The translations under genes were made by a program, and so were the position numbers. A stretch of DNA of 64,000 nucleotides from Parvularculaceae bacterium (lineage in GTDB: Bacteria > Pseudomonadota > Alphaproteobacteria > Caulobacterales > Parvularculaceae), in assembly GCA_028284065.1 (NCBI GenBank), contig JANQSJ010000014.1:124001-188000 (forward strand), read 5' to 3'. Position 1 is the stretch's first letter; every line of letters starts with the position of its first letter. The notes below the pieces were generated by a model. That model saw only the letters and a program-made list of their open reading frames with translations, had not been told where the DNA came from and did no database searches. Below are positions 46,789 through 55,572 of the stretch, in pieces.

Positions 46789-47222
46789 TCGAGCGAGGGA
46801 TCTTCCCGAACGGCAAAATCGCGATCTTGTCTGTTCGCGCGCGCGATAGTCTAGAGCGTCGGGCAGTCAAAGTGGATCACCGGTTTGACGTCGCCCGACG
46901 CGAAATCAATAACTTAGAGCCTTCGGGGTGATTCAATCTGAACGCAGAAGGCTCTGGCCTGACTGCGCCGCCGGTGGGCTCGTGGCGGTCCGAAGTCTTA
47001 GCGTCTGACGCGTAGGTTCTTGCGACGGATTTCAGAAGGGCGGGCGACGGTTGAGTAGGTCTTGGCTCTGAAGCCGTTCAGGCGTCAGGCGAGCGCTCAA
47101 GGAACAAATTCGCAGGAGAGTTAGGACCTCACCCGATGATGATTTCGGTTCGCGCTGAACGCGGGCGCCATTAAGGTAGTCAAAGAAAGGCCGCCAATTG
47201 CAGTTGCGCTTGAGGAACTTTG
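46789..47222. other. Intergenic region with palindromic element before the receptor gene
   Basis: The 434 bases between the response regulator and the receptor gene hold a mosaic palindromic element (46846-46955) and otherwise no gene. The 200 bases before 47223 should include the receptor promoter and any LytTR site; I could not identify a paired LytTR repeat by eye. Confidence 0.4.
46846..46955. repeat. Alphaproteobacterial-type double palindrome
   Basis: Two adjacent hairpins. The first has GCGTCGGGC and GCCCGACGC arms (46856-46901 region) with inner TCAAA/TTTGA pairing. The second has AGAGCCTTC (46916-46924) and GAAGGCTCT (46947-46955) around a core with GATTCAATCTGAACG. A CTAGAGCG start and a GATTCAATC core are typical of intergenic repeats in many alphaproteobacteria. 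It may also act as a transcription end for the kinase-regulator pair. Confidence 0.7.
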
Positions 47223-49298
47223 ATGAAAACGCCGCCCTTCTCAATCAGGGCCATGATGGGCGCGCTGTTTTGGTCGGCGCCAGTATTTTGGTCGTCGGCG
47301 GGCGCCCAAGAAACCGACAAGACAGCCGAAGACCTGACACAGATTTATCCCCGGGACTATTTCGATCCCTACAACCCGCAGACGGCGCGCGACATTGTTG
47401 ATCGCATCCCGGGGTTCACTTTCGATCCCGGCGACGACCTCCGAGGCTTTGGCGGCGCGGCCGGCAACGTGCTGGTGGACGGCGCGCGTCCTACATCGAA
47501 GACGGGCGGCATCGAAGACGCCTTGACTCGAATCCCCGCAAATGACGTCGCCCGCGTCGAAGTAATCCGCGGCGCCGCCGGGACGAGCGAAGCGACAGGC
47601 CAGACCGTGGTCGCCAACATCATCCGGTCGGGCGCCAAGCGTTCAGCAAGTTGGCGCGCCGCAGTCCAACGCAATTCGGAAGGCGTCACGTACCCCGCGT
47701 TCGTTGGCGCGCTCACGGCGAAGCTTGGCGATTGGTCGACATCGACAAAGATCAACGGCTTTTGGGAGCAGTTCGATCTAGTGGGACGGCGCGATCGTTT
47801 TGATGCTGATGGCGACCTGACGGTCGCGCAGACAGAAGATCGGCCAAGCGTCCTGACGCAAGGGTTCGTTTCAACCGAGGCGATCCGCCCGTTAGGGGGC
47901 GGCACGCTGACGCTCAACGCACGCGGCGGGTATTCGGGCTTTTTTCCGGTTACGGATCGGTTTCTGTTTGACGGGCGCGAGCCCGACGGCGCGCCGAACG
48001 GCCGCGTCTATGTCGATTTCGACAGCGTAGAATGGACGGGCGAAGCGAGCGTCGACTGGACCCGCACGTTCCAAAACGACTGGACGTTCAAAACAATCCT
48101 CCTGGCTTCGTCCAAGCCGCTCGACGAGGAGACGGTCGTGCGCGAGGAACGCCCCGTACGAACGATCAGCGGCGGCTCGCGGTTCACGAACCGCCAGATT
48201 CCAATCGAGACGATCCTTCGGACGACCTACGCTCGAGGCGGCGAGAGAAGCCTTAAACCGGAATTCGGCCTCGAACTGGCGTACAATCGCCTTGATAGCG
48301 AGTTCGCCCTGTTCGCAAGGGACGCGAGCGGGGCCGAAACACCGATCGCGCTGCCGGCGTCCGATGTTGTCGTCGAAGAATTTCGCGGCGAAGCCTTTGC
48401 AAACCTGATCTGGGCGACCGCCCCGAAATGGACGATCGAGACGGGCCTCGCTGTTGAAGCCTCCGAAATCTCGGTCTCCGGCGATGCCGAGAACAACCAG
48501 ACATTTGTCTTCGCTAAACCTTTCGCCAATGTCCTTTATCGTCCGACATCGACGCTTCAACTGCGCCTCGGCGCGCGGCGCACGGTCGGCCAGCTGGATT
48601 TTGGCGACTTCGCCGCGTCGGCCGATGGCGAACAAGATCGCCAGTTCGGCGGCAATCCTGACCTCGGTCCGGACCAGACCTGGCGCGCCGCACTTGCGAT
48701 CGACTGGCGACGCGAAGCGCTCGGCGCGCTGAACGTCGAGCTCTTTCATGAGTGGCGAAGCGACGTCCTTGAACAACTGGCGCTCCCCTCCGGCGCCTTC
48801 GGCTTGGCAAACGCCGGCCAGGGCCGCGTCTGGGGCGTGACGGCGTCAAGCTCGCTTCAACTCCAGCCGGTGATCCCCGGCGGCCTCCTGGAAGTCCGGG
48901 CGACGGTGCAGGATTCGACGTTCGACGATCCGCTCAACGGGGAAACGCGCGTTCTGGACGACATCCCCTCCCCGACAATCTCAGTGAATTTTCGCCAGGA
49001 CCTTCCGTCGATCCAGTCGTCCTGGGGCGTGAATTACCTTGCGGTCGAAAACAATCAGTTCTTCTTCGGCAATGAGGCCCTGGATTTCCGCGAAGGCGAT
49101 CGCATCGAACTGTTTGTCGAGACTACGCGCTATCTCGGGGTCAAGTCGCGTCTCGCGCTCAGAGGCGTCGGCGGCCGCAACTTCCGAAGCGATCGGTCAT
49201 TCTTTTCTCCTGACAGATCAGGCGTTTTCGTGGGATCCGAAGTCGTGGACCGCGATCGCGGACTATTCATAACCCTGAGCGTCGAAGGACAAAGCTAG
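47223..49298 (+). CDS. TonB-dependent receptor, small-plug family (B)
   Basis: A 691-residue receptor related to the one at 42680-44812. Its signal peptide ends near SSAGAQE. The plug shows DIVDRIPGFTFDPGD, DLRGFGGAAGNVLVDGARPT and VARVEVIRGAAGTSEATGQTV. The barrel closes with LFITLSVEGQS, an unusual polar last residue. The ATG chosen is one codon after an in-frame TTG. Both receptors probably take up related compounds, and the LytS/LytTR pair between them is the likely controller. The substrate is unknown. Confidence 0.87.
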   Translation: MKTPPFSIRAMMGALFWSAPVFWSSAGAQETDKTAEDLTQIYPRDYFDPYNPQTARDIVDRIPGFTFDPGDDLRGFGGAAGNVLVDGARPTSKTGGIEDALTRIPANDVARVEVIRGAAGTSEATGQTVVANIIRSGAKRSASWRAAVQRNSEGVTYPAFVGALTAKLGDWSTSTKINGFWEQFDLVGRRDRFDADGDLTVAQTEDRPSVLTQGFVSTEAIRPLGGGTLTLNARGGYSGFFPVTDRFLFDGREPDGAPNGRVYVDFDSVEWTGEASVDWTRTFQNDWTFKTILLASSKPLDEETVVREERPVRTISGGSRFTNRQIPIETILRTTYARGGERSLKPEFGLELAYNRLDSEFALFARDASGAETPIALPASDVVVEEFRGEAFANLIWATAPKWTIETGLAVEASEISVSGDAENNQTFVFAKPFANVLYRPTSTLQLRLGARRTVGQLDFGDFAASADGEQDRQFGGNPDLGPDQTWRAALAIDWRREALGALNVELFHEWRSDVLEQLALPSGAFGLANAGQGRVWGVTASSSLQLQPVIPGGLLEVRATVQDSTFDDPLNGETRVLDDIPSPTISVNFRQDLPSIQSSWGVNYLAVENNQFFFGNEALDFREGDRIELFVETTRYLGVKSRLALRGVGGRNFRSDRSFFSPDRSGVFVGSEVVDRDRGLFITLSVEGQS

Positions 49299-49373
49299 GA
49301 CGAACGAAAACGCAGGTGCTGCGCACGGCGCAACTGGGCGGGGCAAGAGACCGAGCGTAAGCCGGCGATGGAC

Positions 49374-50303
49374 TTAAGTCTGGAGACAATCCCCCATTGA
49401 AAAACAGTCCTTTTTTATCCGAGAAAGGACGAAGTCGATAAAAGCCCGCACGCGTAGAGGAAGGTTCTCGCGCGAGGGATAACAGAGATAAAGGCTCTGC
49501 AAGTCGGCCGCGAACTGCGTCATGACGGGCGTCAGCAGGCCAGCGCGCACGTCTTCGCCGGCGTAGTATCCATCCATCTGGAAGACGCCAAGACCTGCGC
49601 GGCCGGCGGCCAGGATCACTTCCGGGTCGTTGAACGTAAAGGAGCCGTGGGTCGATATACGCTTCGGCTCCCCGTCGACTGTGAACGCCCAGACCCATTT
49701 CTCCCCGGAGGAAGGGAACCGGTATTGAATGCATTCGTGATCGGACAGATCTTGCGGATGCGTCGGCTCGCCGCGCTTCTGAAGATAGCTCGGCGCCGCC
49801 AGCGTATAGACAGGCAACTTCGAGAGCGGCCGCGCGATCATGGTGGAGTCCGCCGGCGCGCCGATCCGGAACGCAAGGTCCACGGGGTCGTCGACGAGAT
49901 CGCGGACATTGTCGCTTGCGTCGATGTCGATTTCGACCTTCGGGTGCGCCTCGCGAAACTCCGCAATCAGAGGAACCACCGTGCGATAGGCGAGCCGCTT
50001 CGGCGCGGTGATCCGCAAGGGACCCGAGACGAGGCCCCTCGCCTCGTTGAAGAGATGGTCGATCTCGTCGAGTTCGCGCAATGGTTCGCGCGCCCGCTGA
50101 AAAAGGAGCGAACCTTCGGCGGTGAGGCTCATCTTTCGCGTCGTGCGATTGAAGAGCTTCACGCCGTAATCGTCCTCGAGCCGCTTCACGTTCTGGCCGA
50201 CTGCGGCCGGCGAAATGCCGAGCGCCCGGCCGGCGGCGGCGAAGCTCCCGAGCTCGGCCGCACGCATGAAGGAGCCCAGCGAGGTGGAGGCGTGACGCGA
50301 CAT
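49374..50303 (-). CDS. LysR-family transcriptional regulator
   Basis: A 309-residue regulator. The N-terminal winged helix-turn-helix (about residues 5-65) includes MRAAELGSFAAAGRALGIS, AAVGQNVKRLEDDYGVKLFNRTTRKMSLTAEG. The C-terminal substrate-binding domain covers about 90-300 and contains GPLRITAPKRLAYR and DLAFRIGAPADS. It resembles the CrgA/AaeR-like group. It is divergent from an EthD-domain gene and a tripartite efflux operon, so it most likely controls them in response to a small aromatic or acidic inducer. Confidence 0.89.
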   Translation of the reverse strand: MSRHASTSLGSFMRAAELGSFAAAGRALGISPAAVGQNVKRLEDDYGVKLFNRTTRKMSLTAEGSLLFQRAREPLRELDEIDHLFNEARGLVSGPLRITAPKRLAYRTVVPLIAEFREAHPKVEIDIDASDNVRDLVDDPVDLAFRIGAPADSTMIARPLSKLPVYTLAAPSYLQKRGEPTHPQDLSDHECIQYRFPSSGEKWVWAFTVDGEPKRISTHGSFTFNDPEVILAAGRAGLGVFQMDGYYAGEDVRAGLLTPVMTQFAADLQSLYLCYPSRENLPLRVRAFIDFVLSRIKKDCFSMGDCLQT

Positions 50304-50395
50304 TAAAAAGCCTGCCTTTCTTCTCTACCAAGAATTGACAATCTAATCATGCCTTCCAGCGAACGCTAGGTTGCCCTCTGAAAGGAGCCAGCCCC
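50304..50395. promoter_or_regulatory. Divergent LysR-type control region
   Basis: Ninety-two bases separate the LysR gene and the EthD gene, which start in opposite directions. A short palindrome ATTGACAAT at 50334-50342 has the T-rich/A-rich look of a LysR half site, but it is weak evidence. An AAAGGAG ribosome binding site precedes the EthD gene. Confidence 0.4.
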
Positions 50396-50863
50396 ATGAT
50401 CAAGCTCGTTTACCTCATCAAGAAACGCCAGGACCTGACCGACGCCGCCTTCGAGACGCATTGGCGGGAAACCCACGGCCGGCTTGTGGCTGAATTTGCG
50501 CCCACGCTGCGGGCGGTTCGCTACGCCATGAGCCGGCGGCTCGACACGGTCTGCAATTCTTGCGTCTCCAAAGCCAGAGAACTTGCCGCTTCAGAGCATG
50601 ACGGCGTCATCGAGATCTGGTGGGAAACCCTTGAGGACTATCAAGCGGGGGCCGGCTCAGCCGCAGGGATCGCGGCCATCGACGCCCTCGTCGATGCGGA
50701 GCGCCGGTTCGTTGACTTCTCGAAATCCGCGAGCTTCTTCGCCGAGGAAGAGATTGTTTTCGACGGCTTTTCCGCGCCAAAACCACGACAAGAGCGTCGG
50801 TTCACGCCTCATTCGAAAGATGGCCTTTCGGACGTAACAAGAAATGCCACTCTAATCGAATGA
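50396..50863 (+). CDS. EthD-domain protein
   Basis: A 155-residue soluble protein of the dimeric alpha-beta-barrel class with an EthD domain. The motifs are KLVYLIKKRQDLTDAAFETHWRETHG, with the typical His-Trp and His-Gly spacing, and later DGVIEIWWETLEDY. Family members act in degradation of ethers, polyketides and aromatics or bind small ligands. It is the first gene to the right of the LysR regulator and may act on the same compound that the efflux operon removes. An excellent ribosome binding site (AAAGGAGC) precedes the ATG. Confidence 0.82.
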   Translation: MIKLVYLIKKRQDLTDAAFETHWRETHGRLVAEFAPTLRAVRYAMSRRLDTVCNSCVSKARELAASEHDGVIEIWWETLEDYQAGAGSAAGIAAIDALVDAERRFVDFSKSASFFAEEEIVFDGFSAPKPRQERRFTPHSKDGLSDVTRNATLIE

Positions 50864-51021
50864 ATTCATAAGCGCTAAGTTGGCGCTGCAACAACGGGAC
50901 GGCCGACGCCTAGACGACCCGCCCCAATGAACCCGCCGCAGCCGAGTATGGCGGGACGCCCAAAACGAATTCGACCCCAACGCGGAACACATTGATTCCG
51001 CGCATGACGGAGCTTTGACCC

Positions 51022-52236
51022 ATGACCAAGCAAGTCAGACAGACCCGCAACCAGATCAAACTTATCGCTCTCGCCGGCGCGGCCGCTGTGGCGCTCGCTG
51101 GCCTCGGCGCAAGCCAGTTCGCCGCCAGCGCGACGGAGACGGCGAGCCAGGAGGAAGCGGCGCCCGTAGGCCCGACCGTCACCGTCGCCCACCCAACTGT
51201 TAAGGACATCGTCGAGTGGGACGAGTATTCGGGCCGCTTTGAAGCGATCGACAATGTGGAGATCCGCGCCCGCGTCTCCGGCTATCTGACGGAGATCGCC
51301 TTCACCCCCGGCGCAATTGTCAGGGCCGGCGATCTTCTCTTCCGCGTCGATCCGCGCCCTCATGAAGCGGCGCTCGCGGCGGCGAAGGCGGACCTCGCCG
51401 GCGCGGACGCATCGCTTCGCAACGCCCGCGCTGAACATCGCCGCGGCAAGTTGTTGCTGGCAAAGGAAGCGATCAGCAAGGAAGCCGTCGAGAATCGTCT
51501 GCGCGCCATGCGCGTCGCCGAGGCCGAATGGGCTGCGGCGAAAGCCAATGTGGAGCAGGCGGAACTGAACCTTGAATTCACCGAAGTCCGCGCGCCGATC
51601 ACAGGTCGGATCTCCGACGACTTCGTGTCGGAAGGCAATCTCATCGTCGGCGGCGCGCAGGGCGGCACGGTCCTCTCGACGCTCGTATCCATGGACCCGA
51701 TCTATTTCGAGTTCACCGCAAGCGAGGCGGACTATCTCAAATATCTCCGTCTCGACCGTGAAGGCGCGCGCGTTTCCGGCCGCGATAAACAGCATCCCGT
51801 CCGCGTAAAGCTCATGGATGAAGACAGCTTCGCCCACGAAGGAAAGCTCTCCTTCGTCGACAACCAGATCGATCGCTCGACCGGCACCATGCGCGGCCGC
51901 GCGACGCTCGCTAATCCCGACGGCGTCCTGGCGCCGGGCATGTTCGGTCGCCTGCAACTCCTCGGCTCCGGCGAATACAAGGCCGTCCTGATCCCCGACA
52001 CAGCGATCCAGACGGACCAGTCGGAAAAATTCGTCTGGGTCGCCACCAATGACGGCGTCGCCGCCCGTCAGCCGATCGAGCTTGGCCCCATCGTCGACGG
52101 CCTACGGGTCGTGCGCGCCGGCCTCGACGCCGACGCCAGCGTCATCGTTTCGGGCGCGCAGTTCGTTCAGGCGAACGCCCCCATCAACGCGCAAGAGGCG
52201 GACGACGCCCGTCTTGCGCAACTGAACCTCCGCTAA
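51022..52236 (+). CDS. RND efflux periplasmic adaptor (AcrA/MexA-like)
   Basis: A 404-residue membrane-fusion protein. An N-terminal membrane helix or signal (LIALAGAAAVALAGLGASQFA) is followed by VEIRARVSGYLTEIAFTPGAIV (first lipoyl half), an Ala-rich helical hairpin (about 110-175) and EFTEVRAPITGRISDDFVSEGN (second half). There is no lipobox cysteine, so it is anchored by the helix or free. It starts a three-gene operon: adaptor, permease, outer-membrane factor. The next gene begins 32 bp later. Confidence 0.9.
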   Translation: MTKQVRQTRNQIKLIALAGAAAVALAGLGASQFAASATETASQEEAAPVGPTVTVAHPTVKDIVEWDEYSGRFEAIDNVEIRARVSGYLTEIAFTPGAIVRAGDLLFRVDPRPHEAALAAAKADLAGADASLRNARAEHRRGKLLLAKEAISKEAVENRLRAMRVAEAEWAAAKANVEQAELNLEFTEVRAPITGRISDDFVSEGNLIVGGAQGGTVLSTLVSMDPIYFEFTASEADYLKYLRLDREGARVSGRDKQHPVRVKLMDEDSFAHEGKLSFVDNQIDRSTGTMRGRATLANPDGVLAPGMFGRLQLLGSGEYKAVLIPDTAIQTDQSEKFVWVATNDGVAARQPIELGPIVDGLRVVRAGLDADASVIVSGAQFVQANAPINAQEADDARLAQLNLR

Positions 52237-52268
52237 CGGATTCAATCCCGAAAAAGGGGAGAGACAAA

Positions 52269-55200
52269 ATGAAATTCGCTCATTTCTTCATCTCAAGGCC
52301 GATCTTCGCGAGCGTCATCTGGACGATTGTCGTGCTGGTCGGCGCTATCGCCTATAAAGGACTGCCGATCGCGCAGTACCCGGACATCGCGCCGCCGACC
52401 ATTCAGGTGAATGCGGTCTATCCGGGCGCCTCGGCCGAAGTTATCGCCGACACCGTCGCCGCCACGATCGAGGAAGAGATCAACGGCGTCGAGGGGATGC
52501 TCTACATCACCTCGCAGTCGACCTCGGCCGGGACGGCGCAGGTGACCGTCACCTTCGAGCCGGGCACGGACCTCGACACCGCCCAGGTGCTCGTGCAGAA
52601 CCGCGTCGCGCTTGCCGAGCCGCGGCTCCCCGAGCCGGTGCGCCGGCTTGGCGTCCAGACGATCAAGGCGAACCCGGACGCGCTTCTCGTCGTCCATCTC
52701 TATTCGCCGGACGAAAGCCGCGACCAGCTCTACATTTCCAACTATGCGCGCCTGCAAATGCGCGACCAGCTGCAGCGCCTCGACGGCGTCGGCCAGATCC
52801 AGTCCTTCGGGTTCCGCGAATTCTCCATGCGGATCTGGATTGACCCGGACCGCGCCGCGAGCTTCGGCCTGACGGGATCCGACATCGTACAGGCGCTCCG
52901 CGCGCAGAACGTGCAGGTCGCGGGCGGCGTCCTCGGCGCCCCGCCGACTAACGCCCAGGGCGCGTTCGAGGTGAGCGTGCAGACGCTCGGCCGCCTTTCC
53001 GAGCCAGAACAGTTTGAAGAGGTCATCGTCAAAACCGGCGAGGACGGACGACAAGTCAGGCTTCGCGACGTCGCCCGCGTGGAGCTCGGCGCCCGCGACT
53101 ACAACACCAACGCCAAGCTCGACGGCTCGCCCGCCCTGGCCATGCTGTTCAACCAGCAACCTGGGTCAAACGCCCTCTCAACGGCGGAGAGCATTCTCGA
53201 AACCGTCGAGGAGATGAGCCACGATTTCCCCGAAGGCCTCGACTACGAAGTCATCTGGAACCCGACAGAGTTCGTGGCGGAATCCATCCACGAAGTGGAA
53301 AAAACCATCCTTGAGGCGGTGATCCTCGTCTCCATCGTCGTCTTCGTCTTTCTGCAGAGCATCCGCGCGTCGATCATCCCGATTGTCGCGATCCCGATCT
53401 CTCTTGTCGGCACGTTCGCCGTCATGCAGATGTTCGGTTTCTCCCTGAACAACCTGTCGCTCTTCGGCCTCGTCCTCGCCATCGGCATCGTCGTCGACGA
53501 CGCGATCGTGGTGGTGGAGAACGTCGAACGCAAAATGCACGAAGGGCTAAGCCCCAAGGATGCGGCCTTCGCGACCATGGACGAAGTGGGCGGCGCGCTC
53601 GTCTCCATTGCTCTCGTTCTGTCGGCGGTCTTTATCCCGACGGCGTTCCTCGAAGGCATCTCGGGAGAGTTCTATCGCCAGTTCGCGGTGACGATCGCCT
53701 CGGCGACGGTGATCTCGGCCGCAGTGTCGCTCACCCTGTCGCCGGCGCTCTCGGCGCTTCTCCTGAAGCCGAAAAAGAACGCCGCCGAACTTAAAGTCTG
53801 GGAGAAACCCCTCGCCTTCTTTTTCCGGAAATTCGACGAAGGATTTGACGCGGCGTCCAATGGCTACGCCGCGCTCGTCCGCAAACTGACGCGTCTCTCC
53901 ATCGCCGTCCTCGCGGTCTATGGCGGCTTGATCGTCCTTACGGGCTATCAGTTCGCTAACGCGCCGCGCGGCTTCGTGCCGCCGGTGGACCAGAACTACC
54001 TCATCACCGTCATCTCCCTGCCGCCGGGCGCGTCCCTGTCGCGGACGGAGGAAGTGATGGACCGCGCGATCGCGGACGGCCTCGCCCATGAGCACGTCGC
54101 CCATGCGGCCGCGTTCGCCGGCTTCGACGGCGCGACATTCACGACCGCGTCAAACGCCGCCGCGATATTCTTCACTCTTGAAGACATCAATGACCGCGTC
54201 CAGCAAGGGTATGACCGCGACCGCATTCTCGCCGACTTGCGCCGCGCGTTCGCGTCGTACCAAGACGCCTTTGTCCTCGTCGTTCCGCCGCCGTCGGTGC
54301 GCGGCGTCGGCAACGCCGGCGGCTTCAAGGGCTACGTCCAGGACCGCACCGGCATCGGCTATGAAGCCCTCGAAGCTGAGGCCTGGACGCTCGCTGGCGG
54401 CGCCAACGCGGCCGAGGAGACCACATCCGCCTTCACGACCTTCAACACCAAGACGCCACAGCTCTTCACCGACATCGACAGGGTGAAAGCCGAACAACTG
54501 GGCGTCGACGTGTCGGACGTCTTCGCGACGCTTGAGGTCTATCTCGGTTCAGCCTACGTGAACGACTTCAACGCCTTCGGCCGCACCTTCCGGGTGACCG
54601 CCCAGGCGGAGGAAGACTTCCGTAAGTCTGCGGACGATATCGCCCGCTTGCGCACGCGCAACGCCAATGGCGACATGGTGCCGCTCGGCTCCGTCGCGAC
54701 TTTCGACGACGTCACCGGGCCAAACCGCGTCGCCCGCTACAACCTCTACCCGGCCGCCGCCGTGCAGGGCGACGTCGTCGCAGGCTTCTCCACCGGCGAA
54801 GCCCTCGACAGGGTCGAGCAGCTTGCGGGCGACAGCCTCGCACCCGGCTTCGGCTTCGAGTGGACAGAGCTCGCCTTGCAGGAGAAACTTGCGGGCGGCG
54901 CGGGCGTAATCGCCTTCGCCATGGCCGTCGTGTTCGTCTTCCTCCTCCTGGCGGCGCAGTACGAGAGCCTGACCTTGCCGCTGGCGGTCATCCTCATCGT
55001 GCCGATGTCGCTGCTCGCCTCGCTTACGGGCGTACTCGCCCGCGGCCTCGATATGAACATCCTGGTGCAGATCGGGTTCGTCGTCTTGATCGGCCTCGCC
55101 GCGAAAAACGCAATCCTGATCGTGGAGTTCGCTAAGCAGGCGGAGGACAACGGATTGTCGCGCTTCGACGCGGCGGTTGAAGCGGCGAAGCTCCGTCTAC

Positions 55201-55436
55201 GGCCCATCGTGATGACCTCGTTCGCCTTCATCCTCGGCGTCGTGCCGCTGATGCTGGCGACGGGCGCCGGCTATGAGATGCGCCAGTCCCTCGGGACCGC
55301 CGTCTTCTCCGGCATGCTCGGCGTCACGCTCTTCGGCCTCCTCTTCACGCCGGTCTTCTACGTCGTGACCCGAGGCCTCGGCGCGGCGATCTCAACCAAG
55401 TCTCCCGATGGCGACCACGTCAATTCGGTCGCCTGA
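52269..55436 (+). CDS. RND efflux permease, AcrB/HAE1 type
   Basis: A 1055-residue inner-membrane pump of the hydrophobe/amphiphile class. It starts MKFAHFFISRPIFASVIW and shows AcrB-like blocks VNAVYPGASAEVIADTVAAT, the proton relay Asp-Asp in GIVVDDAIVVVENVER, GFVPPVDQNYLI and GLAAKNAILIVEFAKQ. Unlike the pump at 12872-15952 it keeps both relay aspartates. A GGGGAGAGAC ribosome binding site lies before the ATG. The substrate may be the inducer sensed by the LysR regulator. Confidence 0.93.
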   Translation: MKFAHFFISRPIFASVIWTIVVLVGAIAYKGLPIAQYPDIAPPTIQVNAVYPGASAEVIADTVAATIEEEINGVEGMLYITSQSTSAGTAQVTVTFEPGTDLDTAQVLVQNRVALAEPRLPEPVRRLGVQTIKANPDALLVVHLYSPDESRDQLYISNYARLQMRDQLQRLDGVGQIQSFGFREFSMRIWIDPDRAASFGLTGSDIVQALRAQNVQVAGGVLGAPPTNAQGAFEVSVQTLGRLSEPEQFEEVIVKTGEDGRQVRLRDVARVELGARDYNTNAKLDGSPALAMLFNQQPGSNALSTAESILETVEEMSHDFPEGLDYEVIWNPTEFVAESIHEVEKTILEAVILVSIVVFVFLQSIRASIIPIVAIPISLVGTFAVMQMFGFSLNNLSLFGLVLAIGIVVDDAIVVVENVERKMHEGLSPKDAAFATMDEVGGALVSIALVLSAVFIPTAFLEGISGEFYRQFAVTIASATVISAAVSLTLSPALSALLLKPKKNAAELKVWEKPLAFFFRKFDEGFDAASNGYAALVRKLTRLSIAVLAVYGGLIVLTGYQFANAPRGFVPPVDQNYLITVISLPPGASLSRTEEVMDRAIADGLAHEHVAHAAAFAGFDGATFTTASNAAAIFFTLEDINDRVQQGYDRDRILADLRRAFASYQDAFVLVVPPPSVRGVGNAGGFKGYVQDRTGIGYEALEAEAWTLAGGANAAEETTSAFTTFNTKTPQLFTDIDRVKAEQLGVDVSDVFATLEVYLGSAYVNDFNAFGRTFRVTAQAEEDFRKSADDIARLRTRNANGDMVPLGSVATFDDVTGPNRVARYNLYPAAAVQGDVVAGFSTGEALDRVEQLAGDSLAPGFGFEWTELALQEKLAGGAGVIAFAMAVVFVFLLLAAQYESLTLPLAVILIVPMSLLASLTGVLARGLDMNILVQIGFVVLIGLAAKNAILIVEFAKQAEDNGLSRFDAAVEAAKLRLRPIVMTSFAFILGVVPLMLATGAGYEMRQSLGTAVFSGMLGVTLFGLLFTPVFYVVTRGLGAAISTKSPDGDHVNSVA

Positions 55437-55442
55437 CCCAAC

Positions 55443-55541
55443 CTCATCCTGAGGAGCCGTATTCGCGCAAGCGGATGCGGCGTCTCGAAGGACTTCCCCC
55501 ATCCTTCGAGACGCGATGAAGGATCGCTCCTCAGGATGAGG
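55443..55541. repeat. Nested palindromic repeat (CCTCATCCTGAGGAG type)
   Basis: Outer arms CCTCATCCTGAGGAGC (55443-55458) and GCTCCTCAGGATGAGG (55526-55541) are perfectly complementary. Inner arms GCGTCTCGAAGGA (55481-55493) and TCCTTCGAGACGC (55502-55514) also pair perfectly, giving a long cruciform. This element is common between genes in many alphaproteobacteria. Here it sits inside an operon, between the permease and NodT genes, where it could stabilise or lower downstream mRNA. Confidence 0.88.
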
Positions 55542-55572
55542 ACCCATCAGTCATCCTAATGGAGAGACTCGA

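Noticed and set aside
42680..49298. An ECF sigma/anti-sigma pair to control the receptors
   Set aside because: The two genes between the receptors are clearly a LytS-type kinase and a LytTR regulator; no sigma factor or FecR-like protein is present.
49267..50331. A 354-codon minus-strand frame over the LysR gene
   Set aside because: It covers the same strand in another frame as a complete LysR protein and is Arg/Pro-rich without motifs.
52293..53159. A 288-codon minus-strand frame opposite the AcrB-type gene
   Set aside because: It is a mirror of conserved RND sequence and has no start signal.
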